Notes: generated by a model from the sequence alone, not told the origin. Positions 1 through 8,442 are shown, counted from the stretch's first letter. The stretch is 19,051 nucleotides of DNA from Candidatus Woesearchaeota archaeon (GCA_023267795.1 JAHFMP010000003.1:1-19051), one strand, 5' to 3'. Program-made: numbers and translations.

Positions 1-57
1 CAATTAAAATGTATTGGAATTCTGCTATAGATAATTCTGTTGTTTATCCAAAATTCT

Positions 58-2367
58 TTATACTTTCCTATTCTGCAATACTCTTCTTGCAAAGATTTCA
101 AGCAAGAAGACAGCCATTGCTGCTGCAAGTATGTACCAATCAATTGCCATCTTTTCCAGTACTTTGACTTTAGAGTCGCTCTTTACTTTGGAGATAATGC
201 CATTCACATTTTCTGGACTAAAAATAACTCCGTTAGTATGTTCCACAAGCCTCTTCAGTGCTGCTTCATTATATCCAACATCCTGATACTCATCCTCATA
301 ATTCACTGCAAATGGCGTGTTCATTATTTCATCAAACCCTGTTTTTGCAGGAATCAAACGGCACTCGTAATGATTCTCAATTGCAAGGAATGTGCATCTG
401 CTTGTTCTTGGATATGTTGGTCCTTTATACTCTACTTTGACTTCTTTTCCAACAAAAGCTTCCCCTACTTCTACATAGGTTGCTTTTTTTCTGTTTGGAT
501 CTCCAATTGCCCAGTCAAAAATCCTGTATATCAGCGGCTGATTGATAGGTTCCACAATATCCTTTGCCCATTCATAGCCATCATCTGTTGTGATTGCAAC
601 AACTTTATTGTAATTATTCACAGTAACAATTGGCAATCCTGTTCCTGTTGTTATTAATTGAACACCGCTTGGGGAGATAGTAATTTTATTCTCTCCTGTG
701 ACAACAGCATTCAAAAAAAGATCAGAAGTAATGTAGTGATTATAATTTGCGATGATCAATGCTTTTTCAAACAATGAATTTAAGCTTGCATAAGAATCAA
801 TATACATTCCAGCACCTAAAGAGCTCAAATATTTTCTTACTTGTTTGAGGACACCATCATCAAGATCAGAGCTATGGAAGTCATAGGCATGAACACGAAC
901 ATTCATTTTTCGCAATTCTGCAATTTCATTGACTGCCTTTGGCAGATATTTAGTGCCATGGATATTTCCATCTGAAACAATTATAATGTTATTGTTGCCT
1001 TCAACACCTGTCAGCATTTCTCTTGCAACTTTCAAACCAGTATCAAGTGCTGCTGGCCTTAGCCAAAGCGTACCATCAATTGTCGAAATATCCTGAAAAT
1101 CACTCATTGCCTGTTTCATTGCATCTCCCTGACTTGCAGGAGATAATGGATAAATAATGTGGCCTGCATAAGAGAAATCAGCAACACCTATATTGACTGG
1201 TTCTTTTCTTTGTTTGAGGATATCAATAAGCGCTGCTGCAACCTGCTCTGTTTCAGTCATTGATAATTGAATAACTCCAGACATGTCAACAAGAATGATA
1301 AAGTTAAACGTTGCATTTTTTTCATCTGTTGTTCCAGCCTTGACAGGAAGCAATAGATCAAGTTCACTTGGTCCATGGAACGAGTTTATTCCACCAAACA
1401 CAACAAGGCCATTGCCATCATCAGTATATTCCTCAAGCATTTTTGACTGCTGCTCTGTCACGTCATGCATCACGTCATTTATTTCAACTGCAAAATACTG
1501 AGATACCTCTGATGGCAGGGAATCAACTATTGTTACATCATAACGCTCTGGTAAAATGCTATCTAATTCAGAAGCACGATACCCTACAGAAAGTATTTTC
1601 GGTTTTTCAACTATTTCCACAACTTTGTACCACTCATTGTTTTTGGAGAAATAATCTTCTCCATCAAGTGTTGCAATAATTTTATGATAGCCAAGAGCAT
1701 CAAATTTGTGCTTAAGATTCATGATTTGAGTACTTGTTTGTGCGTCATAGATAGGATATCCGTCAACAGTAATATGTACTCTTGTTTCTTTTTTCATATT
1801 ATCCAGAATTACTGTAAAATAATATTCTGTATCAACAATTCCAGATATAGGGCCCTTTATTTTTATTGCTGCATCTTCTTGTTCATTGCCAAGCTCAATT
1901 GCGTTAATAGTTGTGTTAAATTTTTCTGCATACGCTGCAAGATCTATGAAGTTCATGGAATCATGCGCATTATTGCCGTCTGTGAAAAGCAAAAGATTGC
2001 CATACTGAAGCTGACGGAATATTGCATCGCCTAGTTTGGAATTTGTGGACGACCCGATAATAATTTCTGAAACAGGAACTTTTTCCTCAAGAGCTGTTTT
2101 CAGGCTTTCTGCATCAACAGAAAAAAGATTCATTGAAGTGGAATTGTCCAAAAGCAGCATAATTCTCGGATCCCCTTCTGAAAGTGTTTCTTCAGAATAA
2201 AAAGGGCCAGCAATGCTAAAAACAAGCAATGTAAGAATAATTGTTCTTGTTATCATGACAAGGACGCGCATTTTCCAAATATGCCGAAGCTCTTCTTTTG
2301 GAATTTTCATGAAATTAAAGAAGGTGATTCCTGTTGAAACAAGAATAAGTGGAATTGCCAACCACAA
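58..2367 (-). CDS. Membrane-anchored protein with two VWA domains and a GATase1-like domain (BatA-like family)
   Basis: Function is not established. VWA proteins of this kind usually mediate metal-dependent protein contacts at the membrane. Two hydrophobic helices (about 1-19 and 34-54) precede a short VWA-like segment with an intact MIDAS motif DNSTS (74-78) and a TDG strand (129-131). An Ig-like stretch (about 165-255) follows, then a class I glutamine amidotransferase-like region (about 256-345, FGGINSF) with no catalytic triad seen. The second VWA domain (about 352-545) has DMSGV at 361-365, so the last MIDAS serine is Val, but keeps Thr433 and SDG 465-467. The tail has WAKD and IYRIFDWAIG, as in BatA-like GATase proteins, and a C-terminal helix (about 742-762). 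The gene lies 47 nt after another VWA gene and is probably cotranscribed with it. The start is doubtful: a TTG is used here, but the open frame extends upstream through residues FEYPEY, which resemble a BatA N-terminus, to a possible ATT at 2391. Confidence 0.8.
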   Translation of the reverse strand: MWLAIPLILVSTGITFFNFMKIPKEELRHIWKMRVLVMITRTIILTLLVFSIAGPFYSEETLSEGDPRIMLLLDNSTSMNLFSVDAESLKTALEEKVPVSEIIIGSSTNSKLGDAIFRQLQYGNLLLFTDGNNAHDSMNFIDLAAYAEKFNTTINAIELGNEQEDAAIKIKGPISGIVDTEYYFTVILDNMKKETRVHITVDGYPIYDAQTSTQIMNLKHKFDALGYHKIIATLDGEDYFSKNNEWYKVVEIVEKPKILSVGYRASELDSILPERYDVTIVDSLPSEVSQYFAVEINDVMHDVTEQQSKMLEEYTDDGNGLVVFGGINSFHGPSELDLLLPVKAGTTDEKNATFNFIILVDMSGVIQLSMTETEQVAAALIDILKQRKEPVNIGVADFSYAGHIIYPLSPASQGDAMKQAMSDFQDISTIDGTLWLRPAALDTGLKVAREMLTGVEGNNNIIIVSDGNIHGTKYLPKAVNEIAELRKMNVRVHAYDFHSSDLDDGVLKQVRKYLSSLGAGMYIDSYASLNSLFEKALIIANYNHYITSDLFLNAVVTGENKITISPSGVQLITTGTGLPIVTVNNYNKVVAITTDDGYEWAKDIVEPINQPLIYRIFDWAIGDPNRKKATYVEVGEAFVGKEVKVEYKGPTYPRTSRCTFLAIENHYECRLIPAKTGFDEIMNTPFAVNYEDEYQDVGYNEAALKRLVEHTNGVIFSPENVNGIISKVKSDSKVKVLEKMAIDWYILAAAMAVFLLEIFARRVLQNRKV

Positions 2368-2414
2368 ATATTCTGGATATTCAAATTGAATGACTGAAAA
2401 AAGTGTGAATGCGA

Positions 2415-4262
2415 TTAGAAATCACCTCTTGTTTTGACATACAACAATTCGAGGAATAAAAGTACAATCAATGCAGCAATAATGATTTTTGTCAGCGATT
2501 GTTTGGAACTTATTTTTTCTTTTTCTTCTTCCAATGCTTTTTCAAATTCTTGATTTACATAATCAATGTTTGATTCTATTGTATTCAAAAGATTCACTGC
2601 AACATGTTTGTTCTGATAAGTGTAAATCCCTATTTCATCGAATTCCACACTCGCTGCTTTTTCTTCTTTTCCTGACGGATGGATGACAGGTATTTCAGTA
2701 TCAAACACAACTTTTTCTCCTATTTTGTAATTCAGTGTTTCAACAGTATCTTTTCCAATTACATAATCAATAAGCTGCAGCCAGAACAAAGGATATGTAA
2801 CATCATACTTAAATGTACTATTGCTTTCAAAAATTCCATAATAAACAACTGTCCCTTCTCCATAACTTCCTATTGCAACAAGAGGAACATTATCACTTGT
2901 TGATGCAAGAGTCAAAGTATTTTCTTTTGCTTTTGTTTGCATATATTTGTCCACGCTTGTGATCGAAACACCAGTTGTTACTGCAGTAAGTACATTCTGC
3001 ATTGTCACATCAGTCTTTCTATTTACTACAGAATTTTCTGCAAAGACAACAGGCAAGGCATCATCAAGATTCAGTTGTTGAAGATCATCCTGTGCTGTGA
3101 CAATGAGTGTTGCACCTTCACTAACAGCTTCTTTAATTCTTCCGACAACAGAGCCTGGAAGATTTGCAGTATCAACCTCTGTAAGAATGATCACATCATG
3201 ATCCACAACAGGCATTACAGGAGGTTCTCCTTTTTCTATTATTGCTTCTTCATTCCAGATTTCTGCATATGCCTGCATAACTGGATAAATAAAGCTTTTT
3301 GGGTTGTTTGTAATCAAAAGCACTTTTGTTTCTTTTTTCTCAGGAATACTGAGAAGTACATAATTATCTTTCATAAAATCATCATCATATTTTAGCGTAA
3401 TGTTATTGATGCCTTCACGCTGGCCAAATGTGATTTTCTCCTGCCAATTTGCAGGAATTTCTGCATGATGCTCCTTGCCATTAATATCCACATCAACTGA
3501 AGCAGGTTCATCATTATAATTTTGGAGTGTCACAATAGTTTCATTGTCTACTGTCAACATTTCCACTATTCCAACATTATCTGCAGACTCTCTTATAGGA
3601 ATAAATTCCACTTTGTGGCCCTTTGCCTCAAGTGATTTTTTTGCGATATACGGATCAAGGGGATCTGTATTGATAAAATCACTGATAACAATAATTTTTC
3701 CTGTTTTGTCCTGAAGAATATCATCTGCTGCAAGAACACTTGACCCAATAGAGGATATTGCACTTGTTTGCGGAATATAATTTACAATATCCAAAGCATC
3801 ATTTTTATCTCCGTCGCGCAGCACAATAAATGGCGCATTTTGTATTAGAATAATGCTTATTTTTCCTTCAAGATTGTCTTTTGCTTCACTGATCGCATCC
3901 TTGAGCCGTGTTCCCAAGCCGCTTTCTGTGGACATGCTTGCACTGTTGTCAATAACAAGTACTGTATGTTCTGCTGCAACATCTGATTCAGTGTTATAAT
4001 AAGGATGCATTGCAGCAATTGTCATGAGAAGAAGAGCTAAGAAATGAAAAAGAATAAGAATATCGCGCAGCAATTTCTTAAGAAATGAATTGCTTTTTTG
4101 GGTCCGCATTTCCCGAATTAAAAACATTAATGATGGAACAACCTTTTCACTTGGTTTTGGCTTGATCAGATACAGAAGAATAAACAGGATAATCCCAAAA
4201 AATAGCCATGCGCCTGCGAGGTTGTCGAAATACTGAAAAAGATTCAGAGGATTCAATGCCAT
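2415..4262 (-). CDS. BatA-like VWA-domain membrane protein
   Basis: This is a BatA/aerotolerance-type membrane protein. The N-terminal helix (about 18-33) is followed by IKPKPSEKVVPSLMFL, characteristic of the BatA N-terminal family, and a second helix (67-84). A VWA domain starts at about residue 99 with an intact MIDAS start DNSAS (105-109) and has a later acidic strand, VISDF. The middle region carries Ig-like and amidotransferase-like stretches, and GTVVYYGIFESNSTFKY matches the conserved late part of BatA-like proteins. A final helix lies near 592-609. The ATG at 4262 sits about 27 nt from a TATA box, supporting a leaderless transcript that probably continues into the next VWA gene. In bacteria, such proteins accompany MoxR ATPases and DUF58 proteins; neither is visible here. 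A substrate cannot be inferred. Confidence 0.85.
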   Translation of the reverse strand: MALNPLNLFQYFDNLAGAWLFFGIILFILLYLIKPKPSEKVVPSLMFLIREMRTQKSNSFLKKLLRDILILFHFLALLLMTIAAMHPYYNTESDVAAEHTVLVIDNSASMSTESGLGTRLKDAISEAKDNLEGKISIILIQNAPFIVLRDGDKNDALDIVNYIPQTSAISSIGSSVLAADDILQDKTGKIIVISDFINTDPLDPYIAKKSLEAKGHKVEFIPIRESADNVGIVEMLTVDNETIVTLQNYNDEPASVDVDINGKEHHAEIPANWQEKITFGQREGINNITLKYDDDFMKDNYVLLSIPEKKETKVLLITNNPKSFIYPVMQAYAEIWNEEAIIEKGEPPVMPVVDHDVIILTEVDTANLPGSVVGRIKEAVSEGATLIVTAQDDLQQLNLDDALPVVFAENSVVNRKTDVTMQNVLTAVTTGVSITSVDKYMQTKAKENTLTLASTSDNVPLVAIGSYGEGTVVYYGIFESNSTFKYDVTYPLFWLQLIDYVIGKDTVETLNYKIGEKVVFDTEIPVIHPSGKEEKAASVEFDEIGIYTYQNKHVAVNLLNTIESNIDYVNQEFEKALEEEKEKISSKQSLTKIIIAALIVLLFLELLYVKTRGDF

Positions 4263-4285
4263 ACATATTTTTCTATAATTTGGAT

Positions 4286-4293
4286 ATTATAAA
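4286..4293 (-). promoter_or_regulatory. TATA box of the BatA-like VWA gene
   Basis: Minus-strand tttataat is centred about 27 nt before the ATG at 4262, the spacing for a leaderless archaeal transcript. Confidence 0.6.
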
Positions 4294-4326
4294 GTTTGCT
4301 TTTGTCGTAAAATCAATTCATTTTGA

Positions 4327-5427
4327 CTACTCCATCTTCTTCAACTGTTCCTTTTGTTCTTTGTTTTTGCGATGCTCGGAAAGGCGCTCTAATGAAGAAA
4401 CAGGCATTCGTGTAGTTGTAGGTGTATGTCGTTTTGCTGCTGGCTGTTGCACAGAATGCTTTTGCGGCGCAATTGGTTTTCTGTCAATCTCTTCTCGTAA
4501 ATAGTGCAGCATACCATTTTGGGAAGATGCAGAATGCGAAGCTTGTGAATGATACGGCTCTTTTGGAAGTGCTGCACCTATTTTTGCTACATGAATCTGG
4601 TCTTCCACAAAATGCTCTTCTTTTTCCAGTATTTTTTTCTGTTTTTTGTCCTTTATTCTCACAACAATCTCATCTTTTCCTTTTTTTGAAAATGCACAGA
4701 CAATTCCACAACTCAAAAATGCAAGCACTGCATTGAGAACAAGGATCATATCACTGCCTGGAACAGTTCCGAGAAATCCATATTGAATACCTCCAAGAAA
4801 TGCACCTAGTGTCACGAGCACTGCAAAAAGTGGAAGTGCGACAATGAGCTTTGAAGAAGAAAGGAAAAAGTATACTGCATTGATGAGAACAAATGCAAAA
4901 AATGCAGGAAAAAAATTTGGGAGAATTTTTACAATAGAGGTATCTGTTGCAATACTCAAAAATACAAGAAAAGCAAAAATCAGGAACAGTGTGACAGATG
5001 CAACAATTTGCTGTGGAAATTGAATTACTGAATATTCTTTTCTATAATCCACTACTTTCCCCTCTGAAATAATCATAATTGCTTCATCCACTACTTTTGG
5101 ATCATGGCCGTAATTAACAAGCGCTTTTTTTATTCCTTCCAGAGAATAGCCTATTTTGTGTTCCTTGACAATATAATCTATGAGCAAGCTCTGAACATAA
5201 ATGCGCAGTTCCTCATCAAGATCATGCACACTGTACATTGTTGTTTTCTTTTTTGGAAGTGCAGAAAGATCCAACTGATGAAGAATTTCCTTGACAAGGT
5301 ATTTTTTGTAGCCGAATTTCAGCAGTGCTTTTTTGATGTCATCGAGTGCATATCCTTGTTCTGCCTGAAATAAGATGTACTCAGACAAGTGCTGTTTCAT
5401 ATACATATCATCGAAAAGTGCATTCAT
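4327..5427 (-). CDS. Four-helix membrane protein with two N-terminal IKKAL-type helical repeats
   Basis: I do not recognise a named family. The first 125 residues contain two related helical units: GYALDDIKKALLKFGY (25-40, unit about 15-53) and GYSLEGIKKALVNYGH (93-108, unit about 78-120). Both fit the pattern GYxLxxIKKALxxxG followed by V and E/D-containing helices, a motif I associate with uncharacterised membrane proteins of DPANN archaea and candidate-phyla bacteria (recalled, not searched). Four hydrophobic segments follow at about 141-162, 168-190, 193-213 and 225-245. The last 110 residues are charged, rich in Lys, Gln, Ser and His, and probably disordered and cytosolic. The ATG at 5427 lies 28 nt from a TATA box. 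The gene is divergent from gatD and 64 nt upstream of the BatA-like gene, which has its own TATA box, so a functional link to the VWA proteins is only suggested by position. Confidence 0.75.
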   Translation of the reverse strand: MNALFDDMYMKQHLSEYILFQAEQGYALDDIKKALLKFGYKKYLVKEILHQLDLSALPKKKTTMYSVHDLDEELRIYVQSLLIDYIVKEHKIGYSLEGIKKALVNYGHDPKVVDEAIMIISEGKVVDYRKEYSVIQFPQQIVASVTLFLIFAFLVFLSIATDTSIVKILPNFFPAFFAFVLINAVYFFLSSSKLIVALPLFAVLVTLGAFLGGIQYGFLGTVPGSDMILVLNAVLAFLSCGIVCAFSKKGKDEIVVRIKDKKQKKILEKEEHFVEDQIHVAKIGAALPKEPYHSQASHSASSQNGMLHYLREEIDRKPIAPQKHSVQQPAAKRHTPTTTRMPVSSLERLSEHRKNKEQKEQLKKME

Positions 5428-5450
5428 AATCTTTTTTTGACAAAAAGAGG

Positions 5451-5460
5451 TTTATATAAT
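5451..5460 (-). promoter_or_regulatory. TATA box of the IKKAL-repeat membrane protein gene
   Basis: Minus-strand attatataaa is centred 28 nt before the ATG at 5427. It lies back to back with the gatD promoter in a 94-nt divergent spacer. Confidence 0.65.
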
Positions 5461-5489
5461 TTTGCAAATAAAACCAAATAAACAATAAC

Positions 5490-5499
5490 TTTAAAAGTA
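5490..5499 (+). promoter_or_regulatory. TATA box of gatD
   Basis: ctttaaaagt is centred about 27 nt before the ATG at 5522 and supports that start over the GTG at 5504, which would lie upstream of the transcript start. Confidence 0.6.
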
Positions 5500-5521
5500 T
5501 TTAGTGTGTTATAAGAAGAGT

Positions 5522-6853
5522 ATGGAAAAAAGTAACGAACACGAAGCGTATTTCCATGAACAGCAACCAGGAGATGTTGTTCATATATTTCTTCATGACA
5601 ATAAAGTTTTGACAGGAACACTTCTTCCCAGACCAACACTCCATCTCACTGAAGAAGAAATGTACACATTGAAACTCAAAACAGGCTATAATATTGGCAT
5701 CAAAAAAAGCAGCATAAAAAAAATAGAGATTTTGGAGAAGTATAAAGTTCCTGAAATCAAAACAAAAAAATATGAACCACAAAAAGGACTTCCTACTGTT
5801 GCGATCCTATCTATAGGGGGTACAATCTCATCTCGTATTGATTACAGAACAGGGGGAGTGTATGCAGACTATACTGCAGAAGATTTTGTTGAAATGTGTC
5901 CTGAAATTTCAGAATTTGCAAACATACATCCCAGAAAAGTGATGAGCGTGATGAGTGAAGACATGCTTTCTTCTGATTGGATAGAACTTGCAAAAATTAT
6001 TCATGACGAACTTCAAACAGATGTTGCAGGAGTTGTTGTGACAATGGGCACTGATATTTTGCACTTTGTGACTGCTGCAATGAGCTTTTTCCTAGGGCAT
6101 ATCAACAAACCAGTGGTGTTTACTGCTTCGCAGCGCTCTATTGATCGGGGAAGCACTGATGCATTCATGAATCTTATTTGTGCGGTGCGTGCTGCTGCAC
6201 AATTTGATGGTGCAGAAGTAATGACTTGCCTGCATGGAACAACAAATGATGATTATTGTTTATTGCTTCGTGGCACGAAAGTACGAAAAATGCATACTTC
6301 CAGACGAGATGCATTTAGGCCAATCAATGTCACTGCACTTGCAAAAGTTTTTGTGAACAAACCACTGGAAGTATTGCATGGTGAATATAGGAAAAGACAT
6401 AATGGAAGATTTTCTCCTGCTATACATTTTGAAGACAAGGTTGCATTTATTACTATTGTTCCAAACATGGAGCCTGATATTATTGATTTTTACATGCGAA
6501 AAGGATATAGGGGCATTGTCATTGCAGGAACTGCACTTGGCCATGTCAATACTTGGACAAAAAAAAGCATGATTCCTTACATTAAGAAAGCAACAGATGC
6601 TGGTATTGTTGTAGTCATTGCAACACAAACAGTGTATGGTGCAGTGCATCCGTATGTTTATACGAATTTACGAAAAGTTTCTTTGGAAGCAGGAGGCATT
6701 TACGTGCATGACATGCTGTCAGATGTTGCGTATATTAAATTAGGCTGGGTGCTCGGACAGACAAAAAGTTATGACAAAGCAAGAGAGCTTATGCTGACAA
6801 ATGTTGCAGGCGAATTATGTGAAAGAACGCATGTAGATACGTTTTTGAAGTAA
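5522..6853 (+). CDS. gatD: Glutamyl-tRNA(Gln) amidotransferase subunit D
   Basis: GatD is the glutaminase half of the archaeal GatDE complex. It releases ammonia from an amide donor so that GatE can convert Glu-tRNA(Gln) to Gln-tRNA(Gln). The protein is 443 residues, typical for the family. An N-terminal domain (about 1-85, PGDVVHIFLHDNKVLTG) precedes the asparaginase-like core. Catalytic positions are visible: Thr101 in SIGGTIS, Thr177-Asp178 in MGTDILHF, and Lys253 in GTKVRKMH. ASQRSIDRGSTDAFMN (202-217) is also a family signature. A GTG six codons upstream (5504) is in frame, but the ATG at 5522 is 27 nt from the TATA-like ctttaaaagta and gives a normal N-terminus. GatE is not in the window and must be encoded elsewhere. 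The gene is divergent from the IKKAL-repeat membrane protein and has its own promoter. Confidence 0.96.
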   Translation: MEKSNEHEAYFHEQQPGDVVHIFLHDNKVLTGTLLPRPTLHLTEEEMYTLKLKTGYNIGIKKSSIKKIEILEKYKVPEIKTKKYEPQKGLPTVAILSIGGTISSRIDYRTGGVYADYTAEDFVEMCPEISEFANIHPRKVMSVMSEDMLSSDWIELAKIIHDELQTDVAGVVVTMGTDILHFVTAAMSFFLGHINKPVVFTASQRSIDRGSTDAFMNLICAVRAAAQFDGAEVMTCLHGTTNDDYCLLLRGTKVRKMHTSRRDAFRPINVTALAKVFVNKPLEVLHGEYRKRHNGRFSPAIHFEDKVAFITIVPNMEPDIIDFYMRKGYRGIVIAGTALGHVNTWTKKSMIPYIKKATDAGIVVVIATQTVYGAVHPYVYTNLRKVSLEAGGIYVHDMLSDVAYIKLGWVLGQTKSYDKARELMLTNVAGELCERTHVDTFLK

Positions 6854-6861
6854 AAACAAAA

Positions 6862-6870
6862 CTATATATA
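6862..6870 (+). promoter_or_regulatory. TATA box of pilin-like gene 6894-7352
   Basis: ctatatata is centred 28 nt before the ATG at 6894 and only 10 nt before the in-frame ATG at 6876, so it decides the start in favour of 6894. Confidence 0.65.
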
Positions 6871-6893
6871 TTGTAATGCACCAAAAACTATTC

Positions 6894-7352
6894 ATGAAAA
6901 AAATGAATGTTAGTGTTTTTGTTAAGGCACAATTTTCTGTCGAATACCTCTTTGTCATTGCATTTGCAATGAGTGTTGTGCTGATTACTGCGTATGTTTT
7001 TTTTATGCAATCCAGAGAAACGAATGAAGAACAACAATTTGCAACTGTAGAAATCATTGCACGAGATGTTCTTTCCAACGCAAAAAATGTTTATTATGCT
7101 GGCCCATTGTCCAAAAAAACACTCCGCTATACAATGCCAGAAATTGTTGAAAATATTTCTGTCAGTGGTGATAATGCGCTTATCTTTACTGTGACAAAAG
7201 AAGGTGCAACATCTGAACTTACTTATTATTCAGATGTTCCTATCAAAGGATATTTTCCCTCTTCACAAAGCTATACACAACAAATAACACACATTCTTGT
7301 TTACAATAATGAAACATATAGCATGATTTGCTCTGAAGAGTTTGGGTGTTAA
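6894..7352 (+). CDS. Pilin-like protein with class III signal peptide
   Basis: This is a small exported protein (152 residues from the chosen start). Its N-terminus has the archaeal class III, type IV pilin-like signature: a basic leader ending KA, then QFSVEYLFVIAFAMSVVL. A prepilin peptidase would be expected to cut between A and Q, leaving the hydrophobic helix at the mature N-terminus for filament or membrane assembly. The rest (about 40-152) looks beta-rich and ends with two cysteines in CSEEFGC, a possible disulfide. An ATG at 6876 is in frame, but the TATA box at 6862-6870 is 28 nt before the ATG at 6894, which I prefer. The gene converges on another class III signal gene (7380-7817) with only 27 nt between them. 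The filament type cannot be told from the sequence. Confidence 0.82.
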   Translation: MKKMNVSVFVKAQFSVEYLFVIAFAMSVVLITAYVFFMQSRETNEEQQFATVEIIARDVLSNAKNVYYAGPLSKKTLRYTMPEIVENISVSGDNALIFTVTKEGATSELTYYSDVPIKGYFPSSQSYTQQITHILVYNNETYSMICSEEFGC

Positions 7353-7379
7353 AGAAAATTTTGCAAAGTTCTCTAAAAG

Positions 7380-7817
7380 CTATTTACACAGACAATCAGG
7401 ACATGCACTTAGTGTTACTTCTGTTGCTGACCGCTGCACCTCAAACTTTCTTGTTGTTTCATTAATCTCTTGCAGGCAAATTGAACCATTTACTTTATGC
7501 GAAAATCCTCTCGTAAAATCTTTTCCCAAATAACTGATTGCTATTGTTCCTGATGTGAAATTTAAAGAATAATTTTGGCCTTCAATAGTTACAGGAAGCG
7601 CAAACACACGAGAATAGCCAGGAATTGCGCCTTTTGCAAATGTCACTTCATCTTCAATAATTCCTAAAACAGCATCCACTTGCTGATTTCTGCTTTCCTG
7701 CATCACGTCATGAAGCTTGTTTGCAAACAACACAAGTAATCCAAGCACAACAAACAATCCAATGACCATAGACAACAAAAACTCAAATGATACTTGCGCC
7801 TTATTCTTGTTATACAT
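7380..7817 (-). CDS. Pilin-like protein with class III signal peptide
   Basis: This protein of 145 residues begins with a short basic leader and the class III signature KA|QVSFEFLLSMVIGLFVVLG, with expected prepilin peptidase cleavage before Gln. After the helix comes a polar alpha segment (HDVMQESRNQQVDAVLGIIE) and a beta-rich domain that ends CPDCLCK, a compact CxxCxC cluster that could form disulfides or bind metal. The ATG at 7817 is about 27 nt from a TATA box on the minus strand, consistent with a leaderless transcript. It shares the overall plan of the protein at 6894-7352, which converges on it, but the mature regions are not obviously similar by eye. Confidence 0.82.
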   Translation of the reverse strand: MYNKNKAQVSFEFLLSMVIGLFVVLGLLVLFANKLHDVMQESRNQQVDAVLGIIEDEVTFAKGAIPGYSRVFALPVTIEGQNYSLNFTSGTIAISYLGKDFTRGFSHKVNGSICLQEINETTRKFEVQRSATEVTLSACPDCLCK

Positions 7818-7839
7818 TCGAATTATCTTAGCATTATTT

Positions 7840-7849
7840 CTATATAATC
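7840..7849 (-). promoter_or_regulatory. TATA box of pilin-like gene 7380-7817 (near-palindromic)
   Basis: Minus-strand gattatatag is centred about 27 nt before the ATG at 7817. Read on the plus strand it is also TATA-like (ctatataatc), so it might serve the Lrp gene with a long leader; that second role is uncertain. Confidence 0.6.
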
Positions 7850-7889
7850 TTTCCGCCTTTACGAGAAACTATGCAGAAATTTTGAGAAA

Positions 7890-7908
7890 CTCTGTAAAAT
7901 ATTCAGAG
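7890..7908. promoter_or_regulatory. Inverted repeat upstream of the Lrp-like gene, possible operator
   Basis: CTCTG and CAGAG flank the A/T-rich 9-nt centre taaaatatt. The form (short arms, A/T centre) resembles Lrp-type sites, and the position in the leader or promoter of the regulator suggests autoregulation. GAGAAACT also occurs twice just upstream (7863-7870 and, with C at the end, 7884-7891). Confidence 0.35.
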
Positions 7909-7943
7909 AACAAAGAAAAATTGCGGAATGGAGAAAATAAAAA

Positions 7944-7948
7944 AGAGG
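7944..7948 (+). promoter_or_regulatory. Ribosome binding site of the Lrp-like gene
   Basis: GAGGG ends 8 nt before the ATG at 7957 and marks that start within a longer open frame. Confidence 0.5.
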
Positions 7949-7956
7949 GATGCCGT

Positions 7957-8442
7957 ATGAAAAAAATAATACAGAATCAGAAAGAGTACAAAAAGAAAGA
8001 TATAGCGCTGTTTACTATGCTGCGCAAGAACAGCAGAATGAGTTTGACAGATATCAGCAAAGCAACGCAAATTCCTGTTTCTACTGTGTATGAACGTTTG
8101 CGGCAATATTATGGCAAAGTGATAAAAAAATACACTGTTCTTCTTGATTTTGTACAGCTTGGATACAGCACGCATGTCACATTTTTTTTGAAAGTCAAAA
8201 ATAAGCATAAACAACGGCTGCTTATGCATATACAGACACAGCATAATGTCAACAATGCGTACTGCATTAATAATGGATTTGATCTTTGCTGCGATGCAGT
8301 ATTTAGAAACCTTCACGAATCAGAGGCATTTGCAAAGCATCTTGAAGAAGAGTATAACATTTCAAGGATACAAAGCTACTACATTCTTGCTGAAGTGAAA
8401 AGGGAAGGATTCTATCTTCAGCCAGCTGTTGGATGGTTGTAG
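7957..8442 (+). CDS. Lrp/AsnC-family transcriptional regulator
   Basis: This is a 161-residue DNA-binding regulator of the Lrp/AsnC (feast/famine) type. Residues about 15-60 form a winged helix-turn-helix: ALFTMLRKNSRMSLTDIS, then ATQIPVSTVYERLRQ as the recognition part. The second half (about 65-155) has the alternating strand and helix pattern of the AsnC ligand-binding domain, ending SRIQSYYILAEVKREGF. The family usually forms dimers or octamers and often represses its own gene in response to amino acids; the ligand is unknown. I chose the ATG at 7957 because GAGGG lies just upstream and family similarity starts soon after; the frame is open further upstream without matching the family. 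An inverted repeat at 7890-7908 may be its operator. A T-rich terminator-like run follows the stop codon. Confidence 0.85.
   Translation: MKKIIQNQKEYKKKDIALFTMLRKNSRMSLTDISKATQIPVSTVYERLRQYYGKVIKKYTVLLDFVQLGYSTHVTFFLKVKNKHKQRLLMHIQTQHNVNNAYCINNGFDLCCDAVFRNLHESEAFAKHLEEEYNISRIQSYYILAEVKREGFYLQPAVGWL

Noticed and set aside
1..57. Left edge of the window, checked for a gene end or a terminator
   Set aside because: Only 57 A/T-rich bases lie beyond the VWA gene stop; no clear feature can be supported.
40..657. Plus-strand open frame opposite the first VWA gene
   Set aside because: Its Cys/Phe/Ile-rich composition is typical of antisense frames, and the opposite strand codes a clear domain protein.
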